A DNA stretch of 64,000 nucleotides from Butyrivibrio sp. (GCA_015056655.1 SVFV01000010.1:54192-118191), one strand, 5' to 3'; positions 33,826-43,639 are shown, counted from the stretch's first letter. Notes: generated from the sequence alone by a model not told the origin. Program-made: numbers and translations.

Positions 33826-35229
33826 ATGATAAGAATTAAAACAGAGAAATTAGCGCTTGCAGGGGCTCTCGCACTTACAGCCGGATTGCTTGCATGGAAT
33901 AGTCCTTTGACTGCTCAGGCTGCGACCGGAACAGTAACAAGTTCTAATGTTAAGGTACGTGCAGAGGCAAGCACTTCATCAGATCAGGTTTCAAGCCTTG
34001 ACTCTGGTGATAAAGTTGACATAATCGACGAGGCTACTGATTCACAGGGCTACGTATGGTACAGAATTTATGTTAACGGAAATGAATATGGTTACGTAAG
34101 AAGTGATCTGATTTCAAAATCAGGTGACACAAGTAGTTCAAGTCAGGCAGCACCGGCAGCTTCACTTCCTAAGACAGAAGTTACAGCTGTTGAACAGCAG
34201 ACAGCAACAGTTACTGTTGCAAGTGCAAATGTCAGATCAGGTGCTGGTACTGGTTATGACACAGTAGGAACTGTAGCCAATGGCGATACAGTTACTATTA
34301 CTGGTGAGGCAAACGGCACTGATTCCAAGAAGTGGTATCAGGTAAGCTTTGGATCAAGCGGAAGAACAGGCTTTGTTCGCGCAGATCTTGTTCAGATAGG
34401 TGCTCCGGCTCCTGCTGAAAGCACAGATGCTCCTGCAGAAGGTGAGGTTACTGAGGGAGCAGAAGGTGAGATTGTTGAAGGAGCTGAAGGAGCAGCAGAA
34501 GGTGAAGCTGTAGAGAATCCTGAAGGCGAGGCACCAGCAGAAGAAGCAGCTCCGGTTGATACAAGCGTAATTGGAAATGGTGAATATTCACTTGCATATA
34601 AGGATGATGGATCAGGTACAGAAGTTTGGTATCTGTATGACAACGTTGATGGAACACAGGTAAAGCTTAATGACCTTCTTTCATACGCAGCTGCAGGACA
34701 GCAGGCAGACAAGCTTAAAGAGCAGGTTGGAAAGCTTAAGGTTGTCATGATCATCATGGCTATTATCATTGCATTATTAGTACTTGCAGTTCTTCTTCTC
34801 ATCTACAGACTTCGTGATTATGCTTACTATGAAGAGGATGAGGAAGCTGATAACAAGGGCAGAAAGAATGACCGTTATGATGATGCTCCGGCTACAAAGA
34901 ACACAAAGAGTGCACGTGAGCCTAAGACTGTAGAACCTGCAAGAAGCAATGGCAGAACAGTTGCTGACAGCAAGCGCCCTGAGAAGCCTGAGCGTACAGT
35001 TACTCCTACAAGAGACAGAAAGAGTGCTCCTATGGGAACAGCTGCTTCACTTCTTGGCGCTGCTGAGTCTTCAGATAGAAAGCCTTCACAGGCAGTATCA
35101 AATCGTGTAAGTGATCTTGATGAACAGCCTGTACGTAAGCCATCAGGTGGAAGAAAGCCCAGAAACTTCCTTCTTGAGGATGACGACTTTGAGTTTGAAT
35201 TCCTTGATCTTGATGATGATGAGAAATAA
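33826..35229 (+). CDS. membrane-anchored protein with two SH3b domains
   Basis: 467 residues with a signal peptide (LAGALALTAGLLAWN, cleavage near AQAATG). Two bacterial SH3 domains follow: VTSSNVKVRAEASTSSDQV to YGYVRSDLI (about 37-97), and VASANVRSGAGTGYDTV to TGFVRADLV (about 130-186). A Glu/Ala/Pro-rich linker of repeated EGAEGE units comes next. A single membrane helix (about 303-325) precedes a charged cytoplasmic tail of about 140 residues ending in an acidic stretch (LEDDDFEFEFLDLDDD). SH3b domains usually bind cell wall. The layout suggests a wall-to-cytoplasm link; partner unknown. Confidence 0.8.
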   Translation: MIRIKTEKLALAGALALTAGLLAWNSPLTAQAATGTVTSSNVKVRAEASTSSDQVSSLDSGDKVDIIDEATDSQGYVWYRIYVNGNEYGYVRSDLISKSGDTSSSSQAAPAASLPKTEVTAVEQQTATVTVASANVRSGAGTGYDTVGTVANGDTVTITGEANGTDSKKWYQVSFGSSGRTGFVRADLVQIGAPAPAESTDAPAEGEVTEGAEGEIVEGAEGAAEGEAVENPEGEAPAEEAAPVDTSVIGNGEYSLAYKDDGSGTEVWYLYDNVDGTQVKLNDLLSYAAAGQQADKLKEQVGKLKVVMIIMAIIIALLVLAVLLLIYRLRDYAYYEEDEEADNKGRKNDRYDDAPATKNTKSAREPKTVEPARSNGRTVADSKRPEKPERTVTPTRDRKSAPMGTAASLLGAAESSDRKPSQAVSNRVSDLDEQPVRKPSGGRKPRNFLLEDDDFEFEFLDLDDDEK

Positions 35230-35240
35230 ATAGTTTAAAA

Positions 35241-35266
35241 GCCGATGCCTTGGGTATCGGCTTTTT
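35241..35266 (+). terminator. terminator after the SH3b protein gene
   Basis: GCCGATGCC (35241-35249) pairs with GGTATCGGC (35253-35261), then T5. Confidence 0.92.
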
Positions 35267-35268
35267 CC

Positions 35269-35311
35269 TTGTAATGGACAGGCTAGTTTGTTATACTTTG
35301 TGTATCACAAA
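35269..35311 (+). promoter_or_regulatory. promoter and palindromic operator of the gntR-clpC operon
   Basis: TTGTAA (35269-35274), 17 bp, TATACT (35292-35297). A perfect inverted repeat TTTGTG-TAT-CACAAA (35297-35311) starts at the last base of the -10 box and covers the predicted transcription start. It is well placed as the binding site of the GntR-type protein encoded just downstream. Confidence 0.75.
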
Positions 35312-35329
35312 AACGGAAAGGGATGTTAA

Positions 35330-35701
35330 ATGATTATTCAAATTGATTTTAACAGTGATGAAGCCATATATGTTCAGCTGTGTAATCAGATCATACTGGG
35401 TATTGCTACGTCCCAATTCCGGGAGGGAGAGCAGCTTCCCAGTGTTCGCCAGTTGGCTGACACCATAGGTATCAATATGCATACGGTGAACAAGGCCTAC
35501 TCCATATTACAGCAGGAGGGATTTGTTAAGATCGACAGGAGACGAGGAGCTATAATCTCCATCGATATTGAGAAATTGAAGGCCTTACAGGAGGCGCGGG
35601 ATATGCTTTCGGTCGTGATGGCCAGAGCTTTGTGCAGGGGAGTATCCAGAGAAGAGATACATAGTCTTGTGGATGACATCTATAACGACTTTATTTCTTA
35701 A
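35330..35701 (+). CDS. GntR-family regulator, YtrA type
   Basis: 123 residues, ATG after AAGGGATG. The N-terminal winged helix is complete: IYVQLCNQIILGIATSQFREGEQL as a start helix, then SVRQLADTIGINMHTVNKAY as the recognition unit and the RRGAIIS wing. The C-terminal 45 residues are a short helical dimer piece, as in YtrA-like members, with no ligand-binding domain. It precedes clpC by 25 bp and likely represses this operon through the palindrome at 35297. In many Firmicutes clpC is controlled by CtsR instead; none is seen here. Confidence 0.9.
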   Translation: MIIQIDFNSDEAIYVQLCNQIILGIATSQFREGEQLPSVRQLADTIGINMHTVNKAYSILQQEGFVKIDRRRGAIISIDIEKLKALQEARDMLSVVMARALCRGVSREEIHSLVDDIYNDFIS

Positions 35702-35726
35702 GTGGAAGATTAGGAGGTAATCCATA

Positions 35727-38258
35727 TTGAATAAAGAATTTACGGCAAAAGCTGAATATGCATTAAAGCAGGCAAGGAAAACTGCCAGAAGCTTAAAGCT
35801 CAACTATGTTGGAACTGAACATCTTTTGATGGGGCTTATACGTACAGAAGGATGCGTAGCATCCAGAATCCTTATTGATAATGGTGTCAATGAGGACAAG
35901 ATGATGGATATCATAAGAGATCTGATCGTTGAGGGTGGTAACCTCACTGTTCTTGATAAGGAGGGCTTTTCACCCAGGGCTGAGAATGTTCTTGAGGAGG
36001 CTCACAGACAGGCGGATCGTTTCCATGCTGAGAAGACAGGAACTGAGCATATCCTTCTTGCGCTTATCAAAGAAGGTGAGAACGTAGCAGTTCGCCTTAT
36101 TGGCACTTTGAATGTTTCCATTCAGAAGATTTATGCTGAGACATTAACAGCCATGGGTGAGGATCCTGCTCTTGTAAAAGAAGACCTTGGAAGGAAAAAC
36201 GGAGCAAAGAAAAAGGCATCTACACTTGAACAGTATAGTAGAGATCTGACAGCTCTTGCAGCCGATAACCAGCTTGATCCCATTATCGGAAGAGATAATG
36301 AGATTCAGCGTGTTATTCAGATTCTCAGCCGCAGAACCAAGAATAATCCTTGCCTTATAGGTGAACCTGGTGTTGGTAAAACAGCAGTAGTTGAGGGACT
36401 TGCTCAGAGAATCGTTTCTGGTAATGTTCCATTTACAGTTCAGAATAAGAGACTTCTTACACTTGATCTTTCAGGAATGATTGCCGGATCAAAGTACAGA
36501 GGTGAATTTGAGGAGCGTATCAAGAAGGTTATACGCGAGGTTATCGAGGATGGCAACATCATCCTTTTCGTAGATGAAATGCATACCCTTATTGGTGCTG
36601 GTGGAGCAGAGGGAGCTATTGATGCTTCCAATATCCTTAAGCCTTCACTTGCAAGAGGCGAGATACAGATGATTGGTGCTACAACCATCACAGAGTATCG
36701 CAAATATGTTGAGAAGGATGCTGCTTTAGAGAGACGTTTCCAGCCTGTTAACGTTGAGGAGCCTGACAGGGATGAGACTCTTAGAATCCTTAATGGTATC
36801 GTTCATAAGTATGAGGAGCACCACCATGTAAGGGTAACTCCTGAAGCTATTCAGGCTGCAGTAGACCTTAGCAGCCGTTATATAAATGACAGAAATCTTC
36901 CTGATAAGGCTATTGACCTTATTGATGAGGCATCCTCTGCAGTTAGACTCAAGCTCGCTGGAGGACCTGCTGGTATCCGTGAGATGGAGCAGGAGATCAG
37001 AGATATGGACGCTCAGGTTGAAGAGCTTCTTGCAAAGGAAGACTTCGCTGGCGCAGGCAAGGTTCACAAGGCTCAGGAGGAGCTAATAAAGAAGTTTAAC
37101 CGCAAGAAGGCTGCTGAAGCCAGAAAAGAAAAGAATGCGGATTATGTAGTTACCGAGAATGACATTGCAGAAGTAGTTGCAATGTGGACTAGAATTCCTG
37201 TTAAGAAGATTGCTGAGAAGGAATCTGAGAGACTTCTTAAGCTTGAGAAGATTCTTCATCAGCGTGTAATTGGTCAGGAGGATGCTGTTGTTGCGGTATC
37301 CAAGGCTATTAGAAGAGGACGTGTGGGACTTCAGGACCCTAACAGACCTATTGGATCATTCCTTTTCCTTGGACCTACTGGTGTTGGTAAGACAGAGCTT
37401 TCCAAGGCCCTTGCAGAAGCAATGTTTGGTGATGAGAATGCTCTTATCCGAGTTGATATGTCAGAGTACATGGAAGGTCACTCCGTATCAAAGATGATCG
37501 GATCACCTCCGGGATACGTAGGCTATGACGAGGGCGGACAGCTTAGCGAGAAGGTTCGTCGTCATCCCTATTCAGTTGTACTTTTCGATGAGATTGAGAA
37601 GGCACATCCTGATATTTTCAATGTGCTTTTGCAGGTTCTTGATGATGGTCATATCACAGATGCAAAGGGACGCAAGGTAAGCTTTAAGAATACAATTCTT
37701 ATTATGACTTCCAATGTGGGAGCACAGAGAATTGTAGAACCTAAGAAGCTTGGCTTTGACACCGCTTCAGATGCTAACAAGGATTATGAGCATATGAAGA
37801 GTGGAGTTATGGAAGAGGTAAAGAGACTCTTTAAGCCTGAGTTCATTAACCGTATTGATGAGATCATGGTATTCCATCCTCTTAACGAGAAGGAAATGAT
37901 GGAGATCGTAACACTCCTTAGCAAGAATCTCAGCAAGAGATGTAAGGAACAGTTGGGCATTGATCTTACTATGAGCACACAGGTTAAGCAGTACCTTGTA
38001 AGAAAACACTCAGATGCCAAGATGGGAGCTAGACCATTAAAGAGAGCAATACAGTCAGTTATTGAGGATGCAATGGCTGAGGAGCTGTTAAAGGGTAATA
38101 TCAAGCGTGACAGCAAGGTTACAATTGGCCTTAAGGACGACAAGATTACCTTTACACAGACAGGTGCCCCTAAAACTGTAAAGAAGAGTACCAAAACAGT
38201 TAAAAAGCCTGTGAAGAAGACTGTTAAAAAGACTACAAAAACTAAGGCAAAAAAGTAA
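35727..38258 (+). CDS. clpC: ClpC-type AAA+ unfoldase
   Basis: 843 residues, TTG start at 35727 with TAGGAGGT 9 bp upstream; no ATG fits as well. An N-terminal Clp repeat domain ([20 protein letters not shown] to about 145) precedes two AAA+ modules, with Walker [14 protein letters not shown] and [13 protein letters not shown]. The middle region has UVR-like coiled-coil sequence ([20 protein letters not shown]). Family members unfold proteins for ClpP and deal with stress damage. The last 28 residues ([20 protein letters not shown]...) form an odd Lys/Thr-rich tail. mcsA and mcsB are absent next to it. Confidence 0.93.
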   Translation: MNKEFTAKAEYALKQARKTARSLKLNYVGTEHLLMGLIRTEGCVASRILIDNGVNEDKMMDIIRDLIVEGGNLTVLDKEGFSPRAENVLEEAHRQADRFHAEKTGTEHILLALIKEGENVAVRLIGTLNVSIQKIYAETLTAMGEDPALVKEDLGRKNGAKKKASTLEQYSRDLTALAADNQLDPIIGRDNEIQRVIQILSRRTKNNPCLIGEPGVGKTAVVEGLAQRIVSGNVPFTVQNKRLLTLDLSGMIAGSKYRGEFEERIKKVIREVIEDGNIILFVDEMHTLIGAGGAEGAIDASNILKPSLARGEIQMIGATTITEYRKYVEKDAALERRFQPVNVEEPDRDETLRILNGIVHKYEEHHHVRVTPEAIQAAVDLSSRYINDRNLPDKAIDLIDEASSAVRLKLAGGPAGIREMEQEIRDMDAQVEELLAKEDFAGAGKVHKAQEELIKKFNRKKAAEARKEKNADYVVTENDIAEVVAMWTRIPVKKIAEKESERLLKLEKILHQRVIGQEDAVVAVSKAIRRGRVGLQDPNRPIGSFLFLGPTGVGKTELSKALAEAMFGDENALIRVDMSEYMEGHSVSKMIGSPPGYVGYDEGGQLSEKVRRHPYSVVLFDEIEKAHPDIFNVLLQVLDDGHITDAKGRKVSFKNTILIMTSNVGAQRIVEPKKLGFDTASDANKDYEHMKSGVMEEVKRLFKPEFINRIDEIMVFHPLNEKEMMEIVTLLSKNLSKRCKEQLGIDLTMSTQVKQYLVRKHSDAKMGARPLKRAIQSVIEDAMAEELLKGNIKRDSKVTIGLKDDKITFTQTGAPKTVKKSTKTVKKPVKKTVKKTTKTKAKK

Positions 38259-38344
38259 TAATATTTTTATAATACTTTCATCACGAATGTTTTATAATAA
38301 TTATAGATATTTATCTTACTTTTCAATTTAATAGGAGGTACGAA

Positions 38345-38752
38345 ATGGCTGTTGTAGAACAGTTACTGAAAGCAGAAGCAGACGGAACAATAAGCTTTGG
38401 TAATTACGAACTTCCGGAGAAGAAAAAGCTTGATAACTTCGAACATGACGGAAATGTTCTTAAGGTCAAGACTTTCAAGGATATTACAAAGCTTGAGCAG
38501 AATGAAATGTTCCTTTATGAATCTGTTCCGGGAACAGCGGTTACACACTTTAAAGAAAACGAAAATGGAATTTCCTTCGAGGTAGAAGGACCGGAGGATG
38601 CTCAGATTACTGTCGGACTTGAGGATAACGCAGAGTACCATGTAAATGTAGATGGTAAGAGCGTTGGAGTAATGAAGACAGGCGTAGGTGGAAAATTAAA
38701 CTTTAGTGTTTCCTTAGAAGGAAAAGCAGTTAAAGTAGATATTCACAAATAA
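38345..38752 (+). CDS. small hypothetical protein between clpC and radA
   Basis: 135 residues, ATG after AGGAGGT. The protein is acidic, soluble and beta-rich, with no signal peptide. Readable features are FGNYELPEKKKLDNFEHDGN, MFLYESVPGTAVTHF and a C-terminal Gly/Val pattern (GKSVGVMKTGVGGKLNFSVS). Similar short proteins occur in Lachnospiraceae under uninformative names. I cannot assign a function. It has good codon use and its own strong ribosome site, so it is real, and the hairpin at 38779 follows. Confidence 0.7.
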   Translation: MAVVEQLLKAEADGTISFGNYELPEKKKLDNFEHDGNVLKVKTFKDITKLEQNEMFLYESVPGTAVTHFKENENGISFEVEGPEDAQITVGLEDNAEYHVNVDGKSVGVMKTGVGGKLNFSVSLEGKAVKVDIHK

Positions 38753-38778
38753 AAATAAAATAATATTTCAAAAGATAG

Positions 38779-38805
38779 CAAGAGGGCTGCATGGCAGCCC
38801 TCTTG
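38779..38805 (+). terminator. hairpin between the small protein gene and radA
   Basis: A perfect 12-bp stem (38779-38790 with 38794-38805) and 3-nt loop. It is followed by TGGTATG, not a clean T-run, so it may be a partial terminator or attenuator. An in-frame ATG at the loop (38791) is not the radA start. Confidence 0.65.
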
Positions 38806-38829
38806 TGGTATGAAGATTCAGGGAGGAAT

Positions 38830-40221
38830 ATGGCAACTAAAATAAAATCGGTATTCTATTGCCAGAGCTGTGGATACGAATCATCCAAGTGGATGGGACA
38901 GTGCCCTGGCTGTAAGGAGTGGAATACATTTGTAGAAGAAGTTATGAAACCATCCGTGACTGGTAAGACTTCTAAGAGATCTTCAATAGGTGCTTTAGGC
39001 GGAGAGAGTCAGGCTAAGCCTGTTAAGCTTTCGGAAGTCACTATAAATGAAGAGGATAGATTTGATACACATATAGGAGAGTTTAACAGGGTTCTTGGAG
39101 GTGGCCTTGTAAAGGGCTCTCTTACCCTTGTTGGTGGTGATCCCGGAATAGGAAAATCCACTCTTTTACTGCAGACCGCAAGGCTTCTTGCGGCAGATAA
39201 GAGGAAGGTTTTATACATATCAGGTGAGGAATCGCTTCAGCAGATAAAGCTCCGCGCCAACAGAATCGGCGAGTTTACGGACGATATGACGCTTCTTTGT
39301 GAGACTGATCTTGGAACTATCGAGGAGACCATAAGAAGACATAACCCTGATGTGGTTATCATTGATTCAATTCAGACCATGTTTAATGAGAACGTATCAT
39401 CAGCTCCCGGCAGTGTATCTCAGGTGAGGGAATCCACCGGAGTCCTTATGAGAATTGCAAAGCAGATGGGGATATCGATTTTCATAGTTGGACACGTTAC
39501 AAAAGAGGGCACTGTGGCTGGCCCAAGAGTCCTTGAGCATATGGTTGATACAGTGCTCTATTTTGAGGGTGACAGACATGCCTCCTATAGAATACTTAGA
39601 GCAGTTAAAAACAGATTTGGTTCAACCAACGAGATTGGTGTCTTCGAGATGAGAAATGAGGGTCTTGTGGAAGTTGAGAATCCTTCAGAGTTCATGCTTG
39701 AAGGTAAGCCTGAGAATGCCAGCGGTTCTGTTGTTACCTGCTCTGTTGAGGGCACAAGACCTATCCTTATTGAGATACAGGCACTTGTAAGTCACACCAA
39801 TTTTAACTTTCCAAGAAGACAGGCAAACGGAACTGACTACAACCGCGTGAACCTTCTCATGGCTGTTCTTGAAAAGCGCGTAGGACTTGAACTTTCATCT
39901 TATGATGCGTATATAAATCTCGCAGGAGGCATGAAGCTTATTGAGCCTGCCCTGGACCTTTCCATGTGCATGGCAATCGTTTCAAGCTTTAGAAACAGAC
40001 CTATACCCGATGATGTCATCGCCTTTGGAGAAGTTGGACTTTCAGGCGAAGTGCGCTCTGTGAACATGCCTGATGTCCGCATTTCAGAGGCCGAGAGACT
40101 TGGTTTTAAAACCTGCATCGTACCTAAGCCTGTGGCAGATAAGTATGCGGGGAAATTTCCTAAGATAAAGCTTATAGGTGTTTCATCTGTTCAGGATGCA
40201 GTAGGGCTTCTCAGAAATTAA
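38830..40221 (+). CDS. radA: DNA repair protein RadA
   Basis: 463 residues; start ATG 38830 after AGGGAGGAA. N-terminal zinc finger CQSCGYESSKWMGQCPGC, RecA-like core with Walker A GGDPGIGKST, the family-specific KNRFGSTNEIGVFEM motif, and a C-terminal Lon-protease-like domain ending VQDAVGLL. RadA is a branch-migration helicase in recombination repair. The clpC-radA neighbourhood is common in Firmicutes. Confidence 0.95.
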   Translation: MATKIKSVFYCQSCGYESSKWMGQCPGCKEWNTFVEEVMKPSVTGKTSKRSSIGALGGESQAKPVKLSEVTINEEDRFDTHIGEFNRVLGGGLVKGSLTLVGGDPGIGKSTLLLQTARLLAADKRKVLYISGEESLQQIKLRANRIGEFTDDMTLLCETDLGTIEETIRRHNPDVVIIDSIQTMFNENVSSAPGSVSQVRESTGVLMRIAKQMGISIFIVGHVTKEGTVAGPRVLEHMVDTVLYFEGDRHASYRILRAVKNRFGSTNEIGVFEMRNEGLVEVENPSEFMLEGKPENASGSVVTCSVEGTRPILIEIQALVSHTNFNFPRRQANGTDYNRVNLLMAVLEKRVGLELSSYDAYINLAGGMKLIEPALDLSMCMAIVSSFRNRPIPDDVIAFGEVGLSGEVRSVNMPDVRISEAERLGFKTCIVPKPVADKYAGKFPKIKLIGVSSVQDAVGLLRN

Positions 40222-40236
40222 TAAATTTCAATTTGC

Positions 40237-40265
40237 TTGACATTGTCGCTGTACTACTTTAAAGT
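40237..40265 (+). promoter_or_regulatory. promoter of the liv operon
   Basis: TTGACA (40237-40242), 17 bp, TAAAGT (40260-40265). A leader of about 85 bp follows, with short inverted repeats such as CGTACAG-TT-CTGTATG. No T-box is visible. Confidence 0.7.
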
Positions 40266-40356
40266 ATCAAATAACAATTATTGTATACATGTATTATCCG
40301 TATGCAATATCAAATAAGTCGTACAGTTCTGTATGATTTCAAAGAGGAGGATAACC

Positions 40357-41562
40357 ATGAAAAGATTAAAGAGTATTGTTAGTATGGTTGCTGCATCAGC
40401 TATGCTTGTTGGCACACTTGCTGGCTGCGGCGGTAATGCAGGCGCTGACACAGCAGGTTCAGGAGATGCTGCAGCTACAGAGAGCGCAGCAAGCGGAGCT
40501 ACATTTAAGATTGGTACTATTGGACCTCTTACAGGTGGTGCAGCAGCATACGGTAATGCAGTTAGTAATTCAGTTGAGCTTGCAGTTGCTGAGATCAATG
40601 CAGCAGGTGGAATCAACGGATATCAGGTTGAGTCCAGAGGCGAGGATGATGAGCTTAATGCTGAGAAGTCAGTTAACGCTTACAACACACTTAAGGACTG
40701 GGGTATGCAGTTCCTTATTGGATCAACTACAAGTGCATGTTCACTTGCAGTAAGTGAGAACACACATGACGACAATATGTTCCAGCTTACACCTTCAGCA
40801 TCAGCTGCTGACTGCGTAGCTTATGACAACGTATTCCGCGTATGCTTCTCAGATCCTAACCAGGGTCTTGCATCTGCTCAGTACATCGGAAGCCACCAGC
40901 TTGCTTCTAAGGTAGCAGTTATCTATGATAGCTCAGATGTATATTCATCAGGTATCTATCAGACATTTGCTCAGGAAGCTTCTAACCAGGGCTTCGAGGT
41001 AGTTTCTGCTGAGGCATTTACAGCAGATTCCAAGACAGATTTCTCTGTACAGCTTCAGAAGGCTAAGGATGCAGGCGCAGAGCTTTTATTCCTTCCTATC
41101 TACTACACAGAGGCATCACTTATCCTTACACAGGCTAACACAATGGGATATGCTCCTACATTCTTCGGTGTAGATGGTATGGATGGTATCCTTACAGTTG
41201 AGAACTTTGATACATCACTTGCAGAGGGACTTATGCTTCTTACTCCTTTCGCAGCTGATGCAACAGATGATCTTACAGTTAACTATGTAAAGAACTACAA
41301 AGAGAAGTATGGTGAGACACCTAACCAGTTCGGTGCAGATGCTTATGATGCAGTTTATATCATCAAGCAGTGTCTTGAAGAGGCAGGCGCTACACCTGAT
41401 ATGAGCGTGTCTGATCTTTGCGAGAGCTTAAAGAGCACTATCGTTACAATCAAGGCTTCAGGTCTTACATCACAGGTTATGACATGGGATGCAAGTGGTG
41501 AGCCTAACAAGGAGCCTAAGGCTGTTGTAATCAAGGATGGCGCTTACGTAACAGCTGAGTAA
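40357..41562 (+). CDS. livJ: branched-chain amino acid ABC transporter, binding lipoprotein
   Basis: 401 residues; ATG 40357 follows GAGGAGGAT. Lipoprotein signal with lipobox LAGC, then an acidic/Ala linker. The LivJ/LivK-type type I periplasmic-binding fold begins FKIGTIGPLTGGAAAYGNAV and has GSTTSACSLAVSE and FGADAYDAVYIIKQ. It delivers substrate to the LivHMGF complex encoded downstream. Heavy use of GCA, CTT and GGT codons suggests high expression. A hairpin separates it from livH, as expected when binding protein is needed in excess. The exact substrate cannot be fixed by eye. Confidence 0.9.
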   Translation: MKRLKSIVSMVAASAMLVGTLAGCGGNAGADTAGSGDAAATESAASGATFKIGTIGPLTGGAAAYGNAVSNSVELAVAEINAAGGINGYQVESRGEDDELNAEKSVNAYNTLKDWGMQFLIGSTTSACSLAVSENTHDDNMFQLTPSASAADCVAYDNVFRVCFSDPNQGLASAQYIGSHQLASKVAVIYDSSDVYSSGIYQTFAQEASNQGFEVVSAEAFTADSKTDFSVQLQKAKDAGAELLFLPIYYTEASLILTQANTMGYAPTFFGVDGMDGILTVENFDTSLAEGLMLLTPFAADATDDLTVNYVKNYKEKYGETPNQFGADAYDAVYIIKQCLEEAGATPDMSVSDLCESLKSTIVTIKASGLTSQVMTWDASGEPNKEPKAVVIKDGAYVTAE

Positions 41563-41615
41563 TATTAAGTACCTATTAGCCTTAAATTTTGATATAATTA
41601 TATATCGCGAGGTTG

Positions 41616-41643
41616 CGAGGAATGCCAATAGTGGCATTCCTCG
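41616..41643 (+). terminator. attenuating hairpin between livJ and livH
   Basis: A perfect 12-bp stem (41616-41627 with 41632-41643) with an ATAG loop and only a weak T-rich tail. It probably lowers read-through into the permease genes or protects the livJ mRNA. Confidence 0.65.
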
Positions 41644-41687
41644 TTGCCTATTATAAAGTCTTAAAAAGTTATTTGTTGGAGGAAAAG

Positions 41688-42572
41688 ATGAGTTTTCTTA
41701 TTTATCTCATTAACGGACTTAGCCTTGGCAGTATCTATGCTATTATCGCCCTTGGCTACACTATGGTATATGGAATTGCGAAGATGCTGAACTTTGCACA
41801 TGGCGATTTCATCATGGTGGGATGCTATGTAATTTTTACAATCTGCTCTACTCTGAGTGGAAATACTCTTGTGGGAATCATAGCAGCCATTATATTGTGT
41901 ACACTTCTCGGAATCACTACTGAGAAGGTGGCATACAAACCGCTGAGAGGTGCCGCTTCTCCTCTTGCTGTTCTTATAACTGCAATCGGTGTCAGTTATT
42001 TCCTTGAAAATCTCGCTCTTCTTATTTTCGGAGCAGATATCAAATCATTTTCATCAGTTGTTACATGGCAGGGACTTTCCTTTGCAGGTGGTGAGCTTAA
42101 AATCCAGGGAGTAACAATAGTAACCATTCTTTCAAGTGTGATTATTCTTATTGTACTTCAGCTCTTCATTCACAAGACCAAGGAAGGCCAGGCAATGCTT
42201 GCTGTTGCTGAGGATAAAGGCGCAGCAATGCTTATGGGTATAAATGTAAACAGAACAATTACACTTACCTTTGCTATTGGTTCTGCACTTGCAGCTATAG
42301 CTGGTGCGCTGCTTTGTTCTGCATATCCTTCACTTTCACCTTATCTTGGTGCTATGCCTGGTATCAAAGCTTTCGTAGCTGCGGTATTTGGTGGAATAGG
42401 TTCAATTCCCGGGGCTATGATCGGAGGACTTGTTCTTGGTATTGTTGAGATCCTCAGCAGAACATACATTTCCTCACAGCTTTCAGATGCAATAGTGTTC
42501 GGTATTCTAATCATAGTGTTACTTGTTAAGCCGACAGGATTGCTCGGTAAGAAAATTCAGGAGAAAGTATAG
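41688..42572 (+). CDS. livH: branched-chain amino acid ABC permease LivH
   Basis: 294 residues; ATG 41688 after TTGGAGGAA. About eight hydrophobic helices. LSLGSIYAIIALGYTMVYGI at the N-terminus and the EAA-like coupling loop AVAEDKGAAMLMGINVN are typical of LivH. It pairs with LivM to form the membrane channel of the transporter. Confidence 0.92.
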   Translation: MSFLIYLINGLSLGSIYAIIALGYTMVYGIAKMLNFAHGDFIMVGCYVIFTICSTLSGNTLVGIIAAIILCTLLGITTEKVAYKPLRGAASPLAVLITAIGVSYFLENLALLIFGADIKSFSSVVTWQGLSFAGGELKIQGVTIVTILSSVIILIVLQLFIHKTKEGQAMLAVAEDKGAAMLMGINVNRTITLTFAIGSALAAIAGALLCSAYPSLSPYLGAMPGIKAFVAAVFGGIGSIPGAMIGGLVLGIVEILSRTYISSQLSDAIVFGILIIVLLVKPTGLLGKKIQEKV

Positions 42573-42593
42573 TACTTAGCGAGGTTGGAAAAC

Positions 42594-43637
42594 ATGGCAG
42601 CGAAAAAAAGATTTAAAGATCAGATCATTACATACGGAATAGTTATTGGATTGTATCTCGTTATGGAGATACTTATGAGAACAGGTAACCTTTCAAGCCA
42701 TTTGAAGGGTCTTCTGGTTCCCATGACATATTATGCAATCATAGCCGTTGCGCTTAACCTTTGCGTCGGAATTTTGGGAGAGCTTAGTATCGGACACTGC
42801 GGATTTATGTGTATCGGTGCTTTTGCAAGTGCTATTTTCTCAAAGCTTACAGCAGAGTCTCTTCCCGACGGAATCAGATTTTTTATAGCATTTATTATAG
42901 GAATTTTAGTGGCAGCTTTATTTGGCTTCCTCATTGGTATTCCTGTACTTAGACTAAAGGGTGACTACCTTGCAATTGTTACCCTTGCATTTGGAGAAAT
43001 TATTAAAAACGTAATCAACGCTATTTACCTTGGAGTAGATAAAAATGGCGTTCATATATCTTTGAACAACGTTATGGACCTTGGAATGGAGCCTGACGGA
43101 CAGGTAATTATTAACGGCGCGATGGGAATTACAGGAACTCCCAGAACAGCGAATTTCACTATAGCGATAGTGGTACTTCTTATCTCATTGTTTGTTGTTC
43201 TTAATCTTATGAATTCAAGAGATGGACGTGCGATCATGGCTGTTCGTGACAACTATATTGCCGCTGAATCAACTGGAATCAATGTTACTGGCTACAAGAT
43301 GATGGCGTTTACCATTTCAGCAGCTATTGCAGGAGCAGCAGGTGTTCTGTTTTCACATAACATCACATCGCTTACAGCAACATCTCAGTACTTCGGCTAC
43401 AACGCTTCAATTATGATACTTGTTTATGTAGTACTTGGTGGCATCGGAAATATCAGAGGCTCTGTTATCGCAGCAGCAATTCTTTATCTGCTTCCTGAGA
43501 TGCTCAGAGGTCTCAACACCTATCGTATGCTTATATATTCAATAGTGCTTATTGTGATGATGCTCTTTAACTGGGCACCTGCAGCAATAGAGTGGCGTGA
43601 AAAGTTTGTTGGAAAATTTGTAAAGAGGAATGCGTAA
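42594..43637 (+). CDS. livM: branched-chain amino acid ABC permease LivM
   Basis: 347 residues. I prefer ATG 42594 over an in-frame TTG at 42585, which is too near GCGAGG. About nine hydrophobic helices. The LivM coupling loop AVRDNYIAAESTGINVTGYK and the GGIGNIRGSVIAA segment are present. It follows livH by 21 bp and precedes the two ATPase genes. Confidence 0.92.
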   Translation: MAAKKRFKDQIITYGIVIGLYLVMEILMRTGNLSSHLKGLLVPMTYYAIIAVALNLCVGILGELSIGHCGFMCIGAFASAIFSKLTAESLPDGIRFFIAFIIGILVAALFGFLIGIPVLRLKGDYLAIVTLAFGEIIKNVINAIYLGVDKNGVHISLNNVMDLGMEPDGQVIINGAMGITGTPRTANFTIAIVVLLISLFVVLNLMNSRDGRAIMAVRDNYIAAESTGINVTGYKMMAFTISAAIAGAAGVLFSHNITSLTATSQYFGYNASIMILVYVVLGGIGNIRGSVIAAAILYLLPEMLRGLNTYRMLIYSIVLIVMMLFNWAPAAIEWREKFVGKFVKRNA

Positions 43638-43639
43638 TC

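Noticed and set aside
34392..34802. A 136-codon minus-strand frame in the SH3b gene.
   Set aside because: It is the antisense of a Glu/Ala/Gly repeat and gives a Ser/Ala-rich low-complexity shadow.
38791..38829. An earlier in-frame ATG for radA.
   Set aside because: It lies at the loop of a 12-bp hairpin and lacks a ribosome site; ATG 38830 has AGGGAGG.
40266..40356. A possible T-box or amino-acid riboswitch before livJ.
   Set aside because: Only short inverted repeats are visible; no T-box core or terminator/antiterminator pair.
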